Shown: piece after piece, positions 32,694 to 42,798 of the stretch
Numbering within the stretch: the first letter of the stretch is position 1
Layout: every line of letters begins with the position of its first letter
NCBI GenBank assembly: GCA_019635975.1
Contig: JAHBYM010000008.1
Span: 1-48,646 of the forward strand
Reading direction: 5' to 3'
Length of the DNA stretch: 48,646 nt
From: Parvibaculum sp.
GTDB lineage: Bacteria; Pseudomonadota; Alphaproteobacteria; Parvibaculales; Parvibaculaceae
Program-made: the position numbers and the translations under genes
The notes under the pieces: model-generated
Told to the model about the DNA's origin: nothing
Database searches by the model: none
The model's input: the letters and a program-made list of their open reading frames with translations, nothing else

Positions 32694-33596
32694 ATGCGGG
32701 AAAACGGCGAACGGACGGAAGTGCTGCGCTTTGCGCCGAGCCCGAACGGCTGGCTGCATCTCGGCCATGCCTGTTCGGCGCTCTTTGCCTATGAAATGGC
32801 GAAGGAACTGAAGGGCCGCTTTCTGCTGCGCATCGAGGACATTGATGTCGGCCGCTGCCGGCCCGAATACGAAGAGGCGATCTATGAAGATCTGGCCTGG
32901 CTCGGCCTCGACTGGGAACGGCCCGTCCGCCGCCAGTCGGAACATTTCGCCGACTACGAGGCGGCATTGAAACGCCTGCGCGACATGGGCCTCGTCTATC
33001 CCTGCTTTGCAACGCGCAAGGATATCGCCGACGCCATCGCCGCGACGGGCATCGACGCGCGCAACTGGCCCGTCGATCCCGACGGCGCACCGCTTTATCC
33101 CGGCATCTACAAGGACCTCGCGCCTGCCGAGATGAACCGCCTGATGTGGGAGGGCCGGACATACGCCTGGCGCCTCGACACCGAAAGCGCGCTCGCAAAG
33201 GCCGAGGAGATTGCGGGCACACCGCTGACATTTTCGGAAGATGGCGAAGGTCCGAACGGAGAAACCGGAACCTGCGCAGTCAAGCCGGCGCTCTTCGGCG
33301 ACGTCGTGATCGCGCGCAAGGATGTGCCGACAAGCTACCACCTCGCGGTGACGGTCGATGACGCCATCCAGGGTGTGACGCTGGTGACGCGCGGCCAGGA
33401 CCTCTTTCACGCGACTTACATCCACCGCATCCTGCAGGTGTTGCTCGGCCTCCCCGAACCCCGCTACCGCCATCACCGCCTGATCCGCGACGATGCGGGA
33501 CGGCGGCTCTCGAAGTCCGCCCGCGACATGGGCCTGCGCGAATTGCGCGCCGCGGGCAAGACGCCGGCCGACATCCGGCGCATGGTCGGATTTTAA
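32694..33596 (+). CDS. gluQ: Glutamyl-Q tRNA(Asp) synthetase (GluQ-RS)
   Basis: A 300-residue class I synthetase paralogue without the anticodon-binding domain. LRFAPSPNGWLHLGHACSAL (11-30) has the HLGH signature at 22-25; the second signature is RRLSKSARD near 272-280. GluQ-RS attaches glutamate to queuosine at position 34 of tRNA(Asp). Of the cysteines that hold zinc in E. coli YadB, only the first (YPCFATRKDI) is kept here, a common loss in alphaproteobacteria. ATG at 32694 fits the family N-terminus; the ribosome site is weak (AAAGGATGG about 12 bases ahead). Confidence 0.92.
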   Translation: MRENGERTEVLRFAPSPNGWLHLGHACSALFAYEMAKELKGRFLLRIEDIDVGRCRPEYEEAIYEDLAWLGLDWERPVRRQSEHFADYEAALKRLRDMGLVYPCFATRKDIADAIAATGIDARNWPVDPDGAPLYPGIYKDLAPAEMNRLMWEGRTYAWRLDTESALAKAEEIAGTPLTFSEDGEGPNGETGTCAVKPALFGDVVIARKDVPTSYHLAVTVDDAIQGVTLVTRGQDLFHATYIHRILQVLLGLPEPRYRHHRLIRDDAGRRLSKSARDMGLRELRAAGKTPADIRRMVGF

Positions 33597-33687
33597 CCAT
33601 CCGTCATCGGCATGAACTGGCGCGAAAGCTGCTTCCCTGATCTCAGACAGCCGGTTTGATCCCGAATAGGGACGAATTCCGGTCCGC

Positions 33688-34761
33688 ATGAGCCGGGGAG
33701 CTTCGCAATTGGCCGCCGAAAGCGCATTTGACGTCTCGAAACAGCGCATCGACTGGATCGATATGGCCAAGGGCCTGACGATCGTCCTTGTGGTGATGGA
33801 ACACACGACCGCCGGTGTCGGCGCGGCGCTCGGGCAACTACCTCTCGTTTTCGGCGCGCTGGCGGAATTCGCCAAGCCCTTCCGCATGCCGCTCTTTTTT
33901 CTGGTCGCCGGCCTCTTCGCCTACAAGGCGCTTTATGGCGACCTCCGCAAATTCGTCGACGGCAAGGTCGTCCACTTCGCGTATTTCTACCTGCTCTGGT
34001 CGGTGATCCAGATCGGTCTGAAAATCGCGATCCCCCATGCAAGCGCCTGGCAGGTGACCTATTTCGATCTGCTGCTGATCCCGATCCAGCCTTTCGCGGT
34101 ACTCTGGTTCATCTATTCGCTGGCAATGTTCTTCGTCGCCATGCGCCTCCTGCGCGATGCGCGGCCCGTCTTCGTGTTCTTTTTTGCGCTGGCCCTCTAT
34201 TTCGCAAAAATCGAAACCGGCTGGATGCTGATCGATGAATTCGCCTGGCGTTTCATCTGGTTCGTTGCCGGCGTCTATGGCGCAAAGCAGATTTTCGAAC
34301 TCGCCGACTGGGCGCGCGACAAACCGCTTCACGCGATCGGTCTCGCCTCGATCATGCTTGCAAGCGTTGCCGCCGTCGTCTTCTCGCATCTTGTGGAAAT
34401 TCGCGGCCTCGAACTGCTGATGGGTATTGCCGGCGCCGGCAGCGCCGTCATGCTGGTGAGCCTGCTGGCCGCCGCGCGACTTGGCGAGCCGCTCGCCTAT
34501 ATCGGCCGCCACTCGCTCTATATCTTCCTGGCGTTCTTCCTGCCGATGGCGGCCATGCGCACCGGGCTTGTGCATCTGGGCGTCGAGAATGGCGACCTCG
34601 TGACGCTTCTCACCACCGCCTTCGCCGTGGTCATGCCGATCGTCGCCTACCGTCTTGTCCTCAATACGCCGCTCGACGTCTTCTTCGTGCGCCCCGACAT
34701 GTTCCGCCTGACATCGCCCCGCCCGCACACGCCGAAGATCATGGTCGCCGCCGGCGACTAG
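33688..34761 (+). CDS. Membrane acyltransferase, acyltransferase-3 family
   Basis: A 357-residue integral membrane protein with about ten hydrophobic helices. It opens with QRIDWIDMAKGLTIVLVVMEHT (19-40), the standard start of acyltransferase-3 proteins with the R..D...G and the helix-1 histidine. KPFRMPLFFLVAGLFAYKAL follows, with the conserved F-R-M-P-L-F-F. These enzymes transfer acetyl or other acyl groups to extracytoplasmic sugars or lipids. The 15-residue polar N-terminus lies in the cytosol. The gene is alone on its strand and overlaps the end of the convergent AEC transporter by four bases. The substrate is unknown. Confidence 0.9.
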   Translation: MSRGASQLAAESAFDVSKQRIDWIDMAKGLTIVLVVMEHTTAGVGAALGQLPLVFGALAEFAKPFRMPLFFLVAGLFAYKALYGDLRKFVDGKVVHFAYFYLLWSVIQIGLKIAIPHASAWQVTYFDLLLIPIQPFAVLWFIYSLAMFFVAMRLLRDARPVFVFFFALALYFAKIETGWMLIDEFAWRFIWFVAGVYGAKQIFELADWARDKPLHAIGLASIMLASVAAVVFSHLVEIRGLELLMGIAGAGSAVMLVSLLAAARLGEPLAYIGRHSLYIFLAFFLPMAAMRTGLVHLGVENGDLVTLLTTAFAVVMPIVAYRLVLNTPLDVFFVRPDMFRLTSPRPHTPKIMVAAGD

Positions 34762-35711
34762 GCGGGAGCGAGAAAGAAGCCGAGCAGCACCGTCAGCGTG
34801 ACGAGGCTGGCGGCCGTCGAGAGCACGACGGCACTCGACGCAGCGCCTGGCGCCGCACCGTAACGGTTGGCGAGGATCGAGGAATAGACCCCGGTCGGCA
34901 TGCCGGCAAGCACCGTCGCCGCCGCCACCCAGAGCGGCTCCAGCCCGAACACGAACTGCGCCAGCACAAACACCAGTGCCGGATGCGCGACGAGCTTGAA
35001 GAGGCTCGTCATCGAGGCCGCGCCGATCGAACGGCGGATCGCATAGCGCGTCAGCATGCCGCCAAGCACGAAAAGCGCGCAAGGGATCGCCGAGCCCGCC
35101 ACCATTTCAAGCGAGTTGTCGATAACCGCCGGCAGCGGCACCCCGAGCTGGCCGTAAACGACGCCGCCCGCAATGCCGATGATAACGGGGTTCTTCGCCG
35201 TGTTGAGCAATCCTTCCTTGAGGATCGACTGGAAACGCGGTTGCGCCACGCCGTCGCGAACGCGGGTGAGCTCAAGCAGGAAGGTCGCAATCGTGAAGAG
35301 AATGATGCCGTGAAAGGCAAGGATCAGGAAAACCGGCGTGCCCGCCTCTGGCCCGAAGCCGGTCAGGATGATCGGCAGGCCGAGCATGATCGTGTTGCCC
35401 TGCCCGCAGCCGAACCCGAGCATGACGCTGTCCTTCGCCGGCCGGCGGAGAATATAAAGCGCGATGAGAGAGCCCACCGCCCAGACGGCCAGCATGGCGC
35501 CGTAGTAGGAAATCCACAGACCCCAGGGCAACGCCGCCGGAAATTCGGTATGCGCGAGATTGCGGAAGAGCAGCACCGGCATGGCAAGCGTGAAGACATA
35601 GGCGTCGAGCCCGTCGATGACGTTGGCGCCCAGGAGCTTCGAGCGCACCGCCGCATAGCCGAGGCCGATAACGCCGAAAATCGGCAGAACGAGACCGAGA
35701 GCGACTTCCAT
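34758..35711 (-). CDS. AEC-family transporter (auxin efflux carrier-like permease)
   Basis: A 317-residue protein with about ten hydrophobic segments split into two halves by a polar loop near 165-175 (TRVRDGVAQPRFQSILKEGLLNTAKNPVIIGI). The opening is LVLPIFGVIGLGYAAVRSKLL, and FGCGQGNTIMLGLPIILTGFG is the family's conserved helix-4 motif. The second half ends with LAGMPTGVYSSILANRYG. AEC transporters in bacteria carry small carboxylates such as malate or malonate; the substrate is not evident. The ATG at 35709-35711 follows CGCCATG context with weak ribosome site. It is convergent to the acyltransferase gene. Confidence 0.9.
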   Translation of the reverse strand: MEVALGLVLPIFGVIGLGYAAVRSKLLGANVIDGLDAYVFTLAMPVLLFRNLAHTEFPAALPWGLWISYYGAMLAVWAVGSLIALYILRRPAKDSVMLGFGCGQGNTIMLGLPIILTGFGPEAGTPVFLILAFHGIILFTIATFLLELTRVRDGVAQPRFQSILKEGLLNTAKNPVIIGIAGGVVYGQLGVPLPAVIDNSLEMVAGSAIPCALFVLGGMLTRYAIRRSIGAASMTSLFKLVAHPALVFVLAQFVFGLEPLWVAAATVLAGMPTGVYSSILANRYGAAPGAASSAVVLSTAASLVTLTVLLGFFLAPA

Positions 35712-35785
35712 GGCGGGGACCGCGCGAGAGAAAACCCGCGGCGGAACCTATAGGGGCCGTGTCATGCCGTCAAAGCAGGTGAGGA

Positions 35786-36466
35786 TTACCAGTCGTAGAG
35801 ACCCGTGAAGCGCTGGAAGCCGGCCGCCTGCGCCCAGCGTTCCCATTGTTCGCGCGCGCGCTTCGTGACGGCCGGGCTGCCGCCGCCCTGTCCGACGCCG
35901 AGCATCATCAGTTCGGTGCAACCTTGAAAATAAGGATCCGGCTTCGGCAACGAGCCGCCGCGCAACATACGAGCCTGCTCTGAGTCCTCGAAGCCATCGG
36001 TAAGCAAGATGACGCGCACATCGCCGGCCGCGCAATCGACCTGATGCGACATCGTCTCCATGAAGGAGACAATGTAAGTCCATTGCTGCGCCTTGAGCTT
36101 GCCTTCCGCGACAAGTTGCGGCATCGCCGCGACAAGTGCCGAAATGCCTTCGGCCACCGATTCCGGCCGGGCGCGCGCGGAGATAACTTCGTCGATCTTC
36201 AGCGGGTTCTCGGAAGAATCGTAGGCGCCGAAGGTCCGCACCATGACGCGCGAGCGCACCGGCAGCTTGTCGATCTCCGCGACCATGCGTGCCGCGACGC
36301 GTGCCGCATAAGCCTCGTCCTCGACCAGTGGATTGCTCTTCGACAGATCGAGCCCGATGATGATGGTTTGAGCCCGCGCCGGCGCATCGACCGCCGCTGC
36401 GCCGGCGGCGAAGAACGGCGCCGAAAGAAAAGCCACGGCGACAGCGAGCGGGGCAAAGTTGCGCAT
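35786..36466 (-). CDS. Secreted von Willebrand factor A-like domain protein of unknown function
   Basis: A 226-residue protein. Residues 1-25 form a signal peptide (MRNFAPLAVAVAFLSAPFF, with cleavage near AAA-VDA). A vWA-like core follows: TIIIGLDLSKSNP (about 34-46) has the D-x-S-x-S metal site at 40-44, AARMVAEIDKLPVRSRVMVRTFG, then VILLTDGFEDSEQARM with the second metal-site D. The domain binds proteins through a metal ion. Cysteines in VDCAAG and QGCTEL may form a disulfide. It is the last gene of a three-gene operon with a five-base gap to the upstream membrane gene. I do not recognise the family beyond the vWA fold. Confidence 0.75.
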   Translation of the reverse strand: MRNFAPLAVAVAFLSAPFFAAGAAAVDAPARAQTIIIGLDLSKSNPLVEDEAYAARVAARMVAEIDKLPVRSRVMVRTFGAYDSSENPLKIDEVISARARPESVAEGISALVAAMPQLVAEGKLKAQQWTYIVSFMETMSHQVDCAAGDVRVILLTDGFEDSEQARMLRGGSLPKPDPYFQGCTELMMLGVGQGGGSPAVTKRAREQWERWAQAAGFQRFTGLYDW

Positions 36467-36471
36467 GCCGC

Positions 36472-37563
36472 TCACTCGCCCGCCCGGCCGATGGGAATGC
36501 GGCGCGAACCGCGCGGCGGCAGGATTTCGCCGAAAGGCTCGCGAACGGCTTCCATCCGCGACGGTCCGGCCTTCATCGCATTGCGCGAGCGGCGTTCCCA
36601 CCAATCGTCGAAAAGCTTTTCGTAGCGCCCGAGATGACGCGAATCTTCACATGCCTTGACGCGCTCGCTGGCATGGCCGTTGACCAGCAGCTTCTCCTTG
36701 CGCATGCCGAGGAAGCCGCGGCGCGGCGCGACCAGAATGCCGTTGCGGCGCGCATCGTCGAGGCCCTGTTCGTAGGCGCGGCATTCGCGCATCAGACCCG
36801 TCCACAGAAGATGACGCCGGTTCTCCGGGCCTTCCATTTCGGCCAGCGCATGGCGGTTGCTGTCATACTCGGCCTCGAGCGCGGCAAGCCGCTCCATCGC
36901 CGTGCGGCGATGCTTGAAGTCGCGCGCATGGAAGACGCGGCGCAGCGCCGTGACCGCATAGTGAATGCAGAGCGCGGCAACGCCGGTGACGACAAGAAAG
37001 ACGATCCCGAGCGAGGCGAGCCATGCGAGCGGCTGCCAGCCGCGCATCTGGTCGACCTCGGAAGCGACGCGTACCGTTTCCTGGGTCGCCGTCGAAGCAA
37101 TGCCGAGCCCGGCCAGCGCGTTGCCGAGCGAGGAGCCGACGCTGCCGTCGCTCGTCGCCGCGATGCCGTTCGGCAGCGACATCAGCGCCAGCAACACCCC
37201 GACGCCGAGCAGCATGGCGAGCGCCAGCACGAAAACGATGCGGACAAAGACCGCCTTGCCGAAAGCGCCGAGCTGTTCATAAAGGATATGGGCCGCGACG
37301 GTCGCGAAAAGCACCTGCATCGACTTGAAGGCAACCGACGAGCCGAGCGCGCCCGGCAGTTCGAGGAACTCGTTGGCGAGCGCCCGTGTCCAGAATTCGC
37401 TGACGATCGCATAGTCGACGACAAGCGCGCCGGCGGCGATCAGCCCGATCAGGATGAAGGCGAAGAAATGAAACGAAGCGAACCGCGCTTCGCGTTCGCT
37501 TGCGACATAGTTGCGCGAAATTTGTGCGCGCGTGTCTTCGGGAATGAGTGTCGTCGCGCTCAT
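36472..37563 (-). CDS. Multi-pass membrane protein of unknown function, middle gene of vWA operon
   Basis: A 363-residue protein. Hydrophobic helices are visible at about 30-50 (FHFFAFILIGLIAAGALVV), 75-95 (weaker), 107-130 (VRIVFVLALAMLLGVGVLLAL) and 182-205 (WLASLGIVFLVVTGVAALCI). After these, residues 210-250 (FKHRRTAMERLAALEAEYDSN) form a likely coiled coil, and the last ~110 are a basic cytosolic tail (NAMKAGPSRMEAVREPFG). The loop between helices 3 and 4 is Gly/Ser/Thr-rich. No domain is recognised. It overlaps the small upstream gene by four bases (ATGA) and precedes the secreted vWA protein. Confidence 0.75.
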   Translation of the reverse strand: MSATTLIPEDTRAQISRNYVASEREARFASFHFFAFILIGLIAAGALVVDYAIVSEFWTRALANEFLELPGALGSSVAFKSMQVLFATVAAHILYEQLGAFGKAVFVRIVFVLALAMLLGVGVLLALMSLPNGIAATSDGSVGSSLGNALAGLGIASTATQETVRVASEVDQMRGWQPLAWLASLGIVFLVVTGVAALCIHYAVTALRRVFHARDFKHRRTAMERLAALEAEYDSNRHALAEMEGPENRRHLLWTGLMRECRAYEQGLDDARRNGILVAPRRGFLGMRKEKLLVNGHASERVKACEDSRHLGRYEKLFDDWWERRSRNAMKAGPSRMEAVREPFGEILPPRGSRRIPIGRAGE

Positions 37564-37850
37564 GATTTCGCCCTCCGGCTGAAGAAGCCCTTGCGCTTCG
37601 GCGTCTCGGCCGCGGCGCTTTCAAGCGGCGCCGAAAGGCGCTTGGCAAGCTCGACGACTTCACGTTCCAGCGTTTCCTGCCGCGCGCGCCGCCGCGCCAG
37701 CTCGGCGGCATAGGCCGCGTCGAGCTCGGAAAGCCGCGAGAAAACATGAAGCTCGGGAAGCGGTTCGGCAGCGCGGCCATAGTGATAAGCCGTCTGGCCC
37801 TTGCCTTGCGCGCCGCCCGGCGCACTCCCCGTATCGAAACCGTCGCTCAT
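37560..37850 (-). CDS. Small coiled-coil protein, first gene of vWA operon
   Basis: A 96-residue protein. The central part (LSELDAAYAAELARRRARQETLEREVVELAKRLSAPLE) is a strong coiled-coil candidate. The Gly/Ser-rich start and the basic end (PKRKGFFSRRAKS) are flexible, and the end may touch membrane or nucleic acid. The ATG at 37848-37850 follows AAAGGATCGGGCTG. A longer in-frame start is possible but lacks a ribosome site. Coupling to the next gene by an ATGA overlap supports a joint role. I do not recognise the protein. Confidence 0.68.
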   Translation of the reverse strand: MSDGFDTGSAPGGAQGKGQTAYHYGRAAEPLPELHVFSRLSELDAAYAAELARRRARQETLEREVVELAKRLSAPLESAAAETPKRKGFFSRRAKS

Positions 37851-37962
37851 CAGCCCGATCCTTTCTGACACAACCGGCGTTAACACTCCGAAAGCGTAAC
37901 ACCGGTCGACAGGCAGGCGGAGTCTGCAAAAATGAAATCGTCGCGATGAAAGGACGCCCGCC

Positions 37963-37979
37963 ACACCTTAACAAGGTGT
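37963..37979. promoter_or_regulatory. Inverted repeat upstream of the vWA operon
   Basis: ACACCTT at 37963-37969 and AAGGTGT at 37973-37979 are exact inverted copies around AAC. The site lies 113 bases ahead of the first gene of the vWA operon and 84 bases beyond the end of ecm. It lacks a T-tract, so an operator is more likely than a terminator. Confidence 0.3.
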
Positions 37980-38062
37980 CTCATTGAAGGACTCCAATGC
38001 GGCGGAAAGATTATGGGAATATGGCAAGAATGTGATGACTGCCCGCTAAAACGGCAGCCGCA

Positions 38063-40066
38063 TCACGCCGCCTCATCCGTGTTGTAATCCACCAGCCGCA
38101 CAACCTCGGCCATGATGTCGGTAATCTGGAAATCCTTGGGCGTGTAGATGGCGGCGACGCCGGCGGCGCGAAACTTTTCCTCGTCATCCGCAGGGATGAT
38201 GCCGCCGACAACGACCGGGATGTCGGAAAGCCCCGCCTCGCGCATCCGCTGCATCACATCCTCGACCAGCGGCACGTGACTGCCCGACAGGATCGACAGC
38301 CCGACGACATGCACGTCGCCTTCCTGCGCCGACGCAACGATCTGTTCGGGCGTCAGGCGGATGCCTTCATAGACGACATCCATGCCGCAATCGCGCGCGC
38401 GCACCGCGATCTGCTCGGCGCCGTTCGAGTGTCCATCAAGGCCGGGCTTGCCGACAAGGAACTTCAGGCGGCGGCCGAGCTTCGAGGACACCGCATCGAC
38501 CATCGCACGCACCGGGTCGAGATCGCCCGGCGCATTGCGCGCGGCGCGGGAAACGCCGGTCGGCGCGCGATATTCGCCAAAAATCTGCCGGAGCGCCGTG
38601 CCCCATTCGCCGGTGGTGACGCCGGCCTTCGCACATACGATGGAGGGCTCCATGATGTTGCGGCCTTCCTTGGCGGCGCGGCGAAGATCGGCAAGCGCGA
38701 CCTCGACTGCCTCGTTGTCGCGCGCCGCGCGCCAGGCTTCGAGGGCCGCGACCTGCTCGGCCTCGACACCCGCATCGACGACATGGATCGAGCCCGCGCC
38801 GGTCGATAGCGGCGACGGCGCCGTTTCGACATAGCGGTTGACGCCGACCACGACCTGCCGCCCGGCCTCGATCTCCTCGAGCCGCGCCGAATTGGATTCG
38901 ACGAGGCGTTCTTTCATATAGGCGCTGTCGACGGCGGCGACCGCGCCACCCATCTCCTCGATCCGCGCCAGTTCCTCGCGCGCTTCCGCCTTCAACGCTT
39001 CGACCTTGGCGTCCATGACCTTTGAACCGTCGAAAATGTCGCCATGTTCGAGGAGGTCGGTTTCATAGGCGAGGATCTGCTGCGCGCGGAGGGACCATTG
39101 CTGATCCCAGGGCCGCGGCAGACCGAGCGCCTCGTTCCACGCAGGCAATTGCACCGCGCGGGCCCGCGCATTCTTCGACAGCGTCACCGCCAGCATTTCG
39201 AGCAGGATGCGATAGACGTTGTTTTCCGGCTGCTGCTCGGTGAGGCCGAGCGAATTGACCTGCACCCCGTAGCGGAAGCGGCGGAGCTTCGCGTCCTCGA
39301 CGCCGTAGCGGTCGCGGCAGATCTCGTCCCAGAGATCGACAAAGGCGCGCATCTTGGCGATCTCGGTGATGAAGCGCACACCGGCATTGACGAAAAAGCT
39401 GATACGCCCGACGACCTGCGGGAAGTCCTTTTCGGGCACCTGACCGCTCGCCTTCAACCGGTCGAGCACCGCCTGCGCGGTCGCCAGCGCAAAGGCAAGT
39501 TCCTGCACCGGCGTCGCGCCCGCTTCCTGCAAATGATAGGAGCAGACGTTTGTGGGATTCCACTTCGGCACTTCGCGATAGGTATAGGAAACGATGTCGG
39601 TGATGAGGCGCATCGACGGCTCGGGCGGAAACACATAAGTGCCGCGCGAGAGATATTCCTTGATGATGTCGTTCTGGACCGTGCCCTGAAGTTTCTTGCG
39701 GTCGGCGCCGTGCTCGTCCGCCACCGCGATATAGAGCGCCAGCAGCCAGGCCGCTGTCGCGTTGATCGTCATGGAGGTGTTCATCTGCTCCATGGGAATG
39801 CCCTCGAAGAGAGCCCGCATGTCGCCAATGTGAGAAACCGGAACGCCGACCTTGCCGACCTCGCCGCGCGCCAGCACATGGTCGCTGTCGTAGCCGGTCT
39901 GCGTCGGCAGGTCGAAGGCGATCGAAAGGCCGGTCTGGCCGCGCGAGAGGTTGGTGCGGTAAAGCGCGTTCGAGGCTTTCGCCGTCGAATGGCCGGCATA
40001 GGTGCGGAAAATCCAGGGATTGTCCCTTGCCGGAACGTGCCCGCCGCCCTCACTGCCCTTGCTCAT
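38063..40066 (-). CDS. ecm: Ethylmalonyl-CoA mutase (Ecm)
   Basis: A 667-residue coenzyme-B12-dependent mutase. The barrel domain begins NPWIFRTYAGHSTAKASNALYRTNLSRGQTGLSIAFDLPTQTGYDSDH, a form typical of ethylmalonyl-CoA mutases rather than methylmalonyl-CoA mutase large subunits. The cobalamin site is GLDGHSNGAEQ with H546 as lower ligand, and GLSILSGSH is the second cobalamin loop. It converts ethylmalonyl-CoA to methylsuccinyl-CoA in C2 assimilation. Both domains lie on one chain, as in known Ecm. ATG at 40064-40066 follows GAGGGCAGGTG. The ccr gene of the same pathway lies 3 kb away on the other strand. Confidence 0.93.
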   Translation of the reverse strand: MSKGSEGGGHVPARDNPWIFRTYAGHSTAKASNALYRTNLSRGQTGLSIAFDLPTQTGYDSDHVLARGEVGKVGVPVSHIGDMRALFEGIPMEQMNTSMTINATAAWLLALYIAVADEHGADRKKLQGTVQNDIIKEYLSRGTYVFPPEPSMRLITDIVSYTYREVPKWNPTNVCSYHLQEAGATPVQELAFALATAQAVLDRLKASGQVPEKDFPQVVGRISFFVNAGVRFITEIAKMRAFVDLWDEICRDRYGVEDAKLRRFRYGVQVNSLGLTEQQPENNVYRILLEMLAVTLSKNARARAVQLPAWNEALGLPRPWDQQWSLRAQQILAYETDLLEHGDIFDGSKVMDAKVEALKAEAREELARIEEMGGAVAAVDSAYMKERLVESNSARLEEIEAGRQVVVGVNRYVETAPSPLSTGAGSIHVVDAGVEAEQVAALEAWRAARDNEAVEVALADLRRAAKEGRNIMEPSIVCAKAGVTTGEWGTALRQIFGEYRAPTGVSRAARNAPGDLDPVRAMVDAVSSKLGRRLKFLVGKPGLDGHSNGAEQIAVRARDCGMDVVYEGIRLTPEQIVASAQEGDVHVVGLSILSGSHVPLVEDVMQRMREAGLSDIPVVVGGIIPADDEEKFRAAGVAAIYTPKDFQITDIMAEVVRLVDYNTDEAA

Positions 40067-40114
40067 CACCTGCCCTCGCGTCAACCGACCTTCCGCAGAC
40101 CCATTATCACAGGC

Positions 40115-40130
40115 TTTGCTGCGCTGCAAA
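40115..40130. promoter_or_regulatory. TTTGC-N6-GCAAA palindrome between ecm and acyl-CoA dehydrogenase genes
   Basis: TTTGC at 40115-40119 and GCAAA at 40126-40130 are inverted copies around TGCGCT, in the 184-base spacer between two divergent starts. A similar TTGC/GCAA palindrome precedes ccr at 42799-42809, suggesting a shared regulator. Confidence 0.35.
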
Positions 40131-40250
40131 AGAGGTGAGGCGGCCCTGTTTGCCCCTCAATCAGGGGCCCGCGCCACAATGGATATCGCGCCGCCGCCGG
40201 ACGCGTTAACCTGCGCGCACCGAAACTGAAAACACAATGGATGGATTTGA

Positions 40251-41498
<1,248 letters not shown>

Positions 41499-41525
41499 AG
41501 CCTGCATATATTCGGCCCTGAAATG

Positions 41526-41564
41526 AAAACCGCCGCGTGGAGACAATCCGCGCGGCGGTTTTTT
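41526..41564. terminator. Rho-independent terminator, bidirectional
   Basis: AAAACCGCCGCG at 41526-41537 pairs perfectly with CGCGGCGGTTTT at 41551-41562 around a 13-base loop, followed by TT. The A-rich and T-rich flanks allow it to serve both the acyl-CoA dehydrogenase gene and the convergent diiron gene. Confidence 0.85.
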
Positions 41565-41590
41565 ATCGATACCGAACCAGCGAGCGAAAC

Positions 41591-42685
41591 TTACTCGGCG
41601 GCGGCTGTCGCCTGCCCGCTGGCACGTGCCGCAATGCGTTCGATATGCTTGCGGCGCGCGTCGAACTCGCGGGCGATGTTGTCGTCGGCCTGCTGCATGG
41701 CATCGACGTCCTGATCGGCATAGGCAAGAACGCCCATCTCCTCATAGCCCTTGCGGATGCGCGGACCCCAGAGGCCGACATCCTTGACGATCGGCACGAT
41801 GCGCTGGAAGAGCGAGTTGCGGAACGTCTGCATGAAGCCCGAATGATACATGTGCTCGCCGCAGGCGACCGGATCGAGGCCGAGATTCTTCCAGACCTCG
41901 ACCGCATCGAACCGGTCCCGCATCAGATAGCTGGCTTCCAGCAGGAACTCCTCGCGCTCGTCGCGTTCCTTTTCGGAAATCTGCGGATAGAAGTCGCGCA
42001 ACGCCAGACGGCCGAAGGCAACGTGGCGCGCTTCGTCCTGCATCACATAGGCGTTGACGGCGGCCGCCAGCGGGTTCTGTGCATTGTCACGAATCTGCGC
42101 GAAGGAGGCGAGCGCCAGCCCCTCGATCACCACCTGCATGCCGAGATAGGTCATGTCCCAGCGGCTGTCGCGCAGCGTCTGTTCGATCAGGTCCTGCAGC
42201 GGCTTCGTCATCGGATAGACGATGGCAAACTTTTCCAGCAGGCGCTTGTAGCTCTCGACATGCCGCGCCTCGTCGATCACCTGCGTCGAGGCATAGAACT
42301 TCGAATCGATGTCCGGCACCTGCGTGACGATCTTGGCGGTGCAGATCAACGCGCCCTGTTCGCCCTGCATGAACTGCGACAATTGCCAGGCCTGAAAATG
42401 TTTGCGCACATTGGCTTTCTCCTTGCGCGACATTTTCTCGAATTGCGCCATGCCGTTGATCGGCAGCATCTCGTCGGGCAATTGTTCGGGATTGTCTTCG
42501 TCGAGCTCCTGGCTCCAGTCGATGCGCGTATTGGCATCCCACTGCATCTCGACGCCTTTGCGATAGAGCCCCATCATCGCCGAACGCTCGGGGTCGTATT
42601 CCCAATTGAACATCACGTCGAAACCCTGCGGCACCGCCCAATGGCTGCCTTCGAGCTCGATCGCATATTGCTTGCTGAAACTCAT
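41591..42685 (-). CDS. Ferritin-like diiron-site protein (possible diiron oxygenase)
   Basis: A 364-residue helical protein with six intact diiron ligands: E109 (MQGEQGALIC), E139 and H142 (DEARHVE), E188 (VVIEGLAL), E218 and H221 (DEARHVAFGR). The two DEARH motifs with Glu-x-x-His are typical of the ribonucleotide-reductase-like/AurF-like ferritin superfamily. Possible reactions include hydroxylation or N-oxidation of an acyl or amino substrate. A metal-independent role is unlikely with all ligands kept. ATG at 42683-42685 follows GGGAGGAGAGAGCCGC. It stands between the acyl-CoA dehydrogenase and ccr. The substrate is unknown. Confidence 0.85.
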   Translation of the reverse strand: MSFSKQYAIELEGSHWAVPQGFDVMFNWEYDPERSAMMGLYRKGVEMQWDANTRIDWSQELDEDNPEQLPDEMLPINGMAQFEKMSRKEKANVRKHFQAWQLSQFMQGEQGALICTAKIVTQVPDIDSKFYASTQVIDEARHVESYKRLLEKFAIVYPMTKPLQDLIEQTLRDSRWDMTYLGMQVVIEGLALASFAQIRDNAQNPLAAAVNAYVMQDEARHVAFGRLALRDFYPQISEKERDEREEFLLEASYLMRDRFDAVEVWKNLGLDPVACGEHMYHSGFMQTFRNSLFQRIVPIVKDVGLWGPRIRKGYEEMGVLAYADQDVDAMQQADDNIAREFDARRKHIERIAARASGQATAAAE

Positions 42686-42714
42686 GCGGCTCTCTCCTCC
42701 CAAAAAGATCCTCT

Positions 42715-42735
42715 ATGCGGAGCATAACTCCGTAT
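42715..42735. promoter_or_regulatory. Palindrome upstream of the diiron gene
   Basis: ATGCGGAG at 42715-42722 and CTCCGTAT at 42728-42735 are inverted copies with one mismatch around CATAA. The site is 30 bases ahead of the diiron gene's start on the minus strand, a place where a repressor would block the promoter or leader. Confidence 0.35.
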
Positions 42736-42798
42736 TCTGGCTTCCGCCACGTCAAATAAGCTGCGGGATTCCAGCGTTTCCGCCATAAACCGATGATA

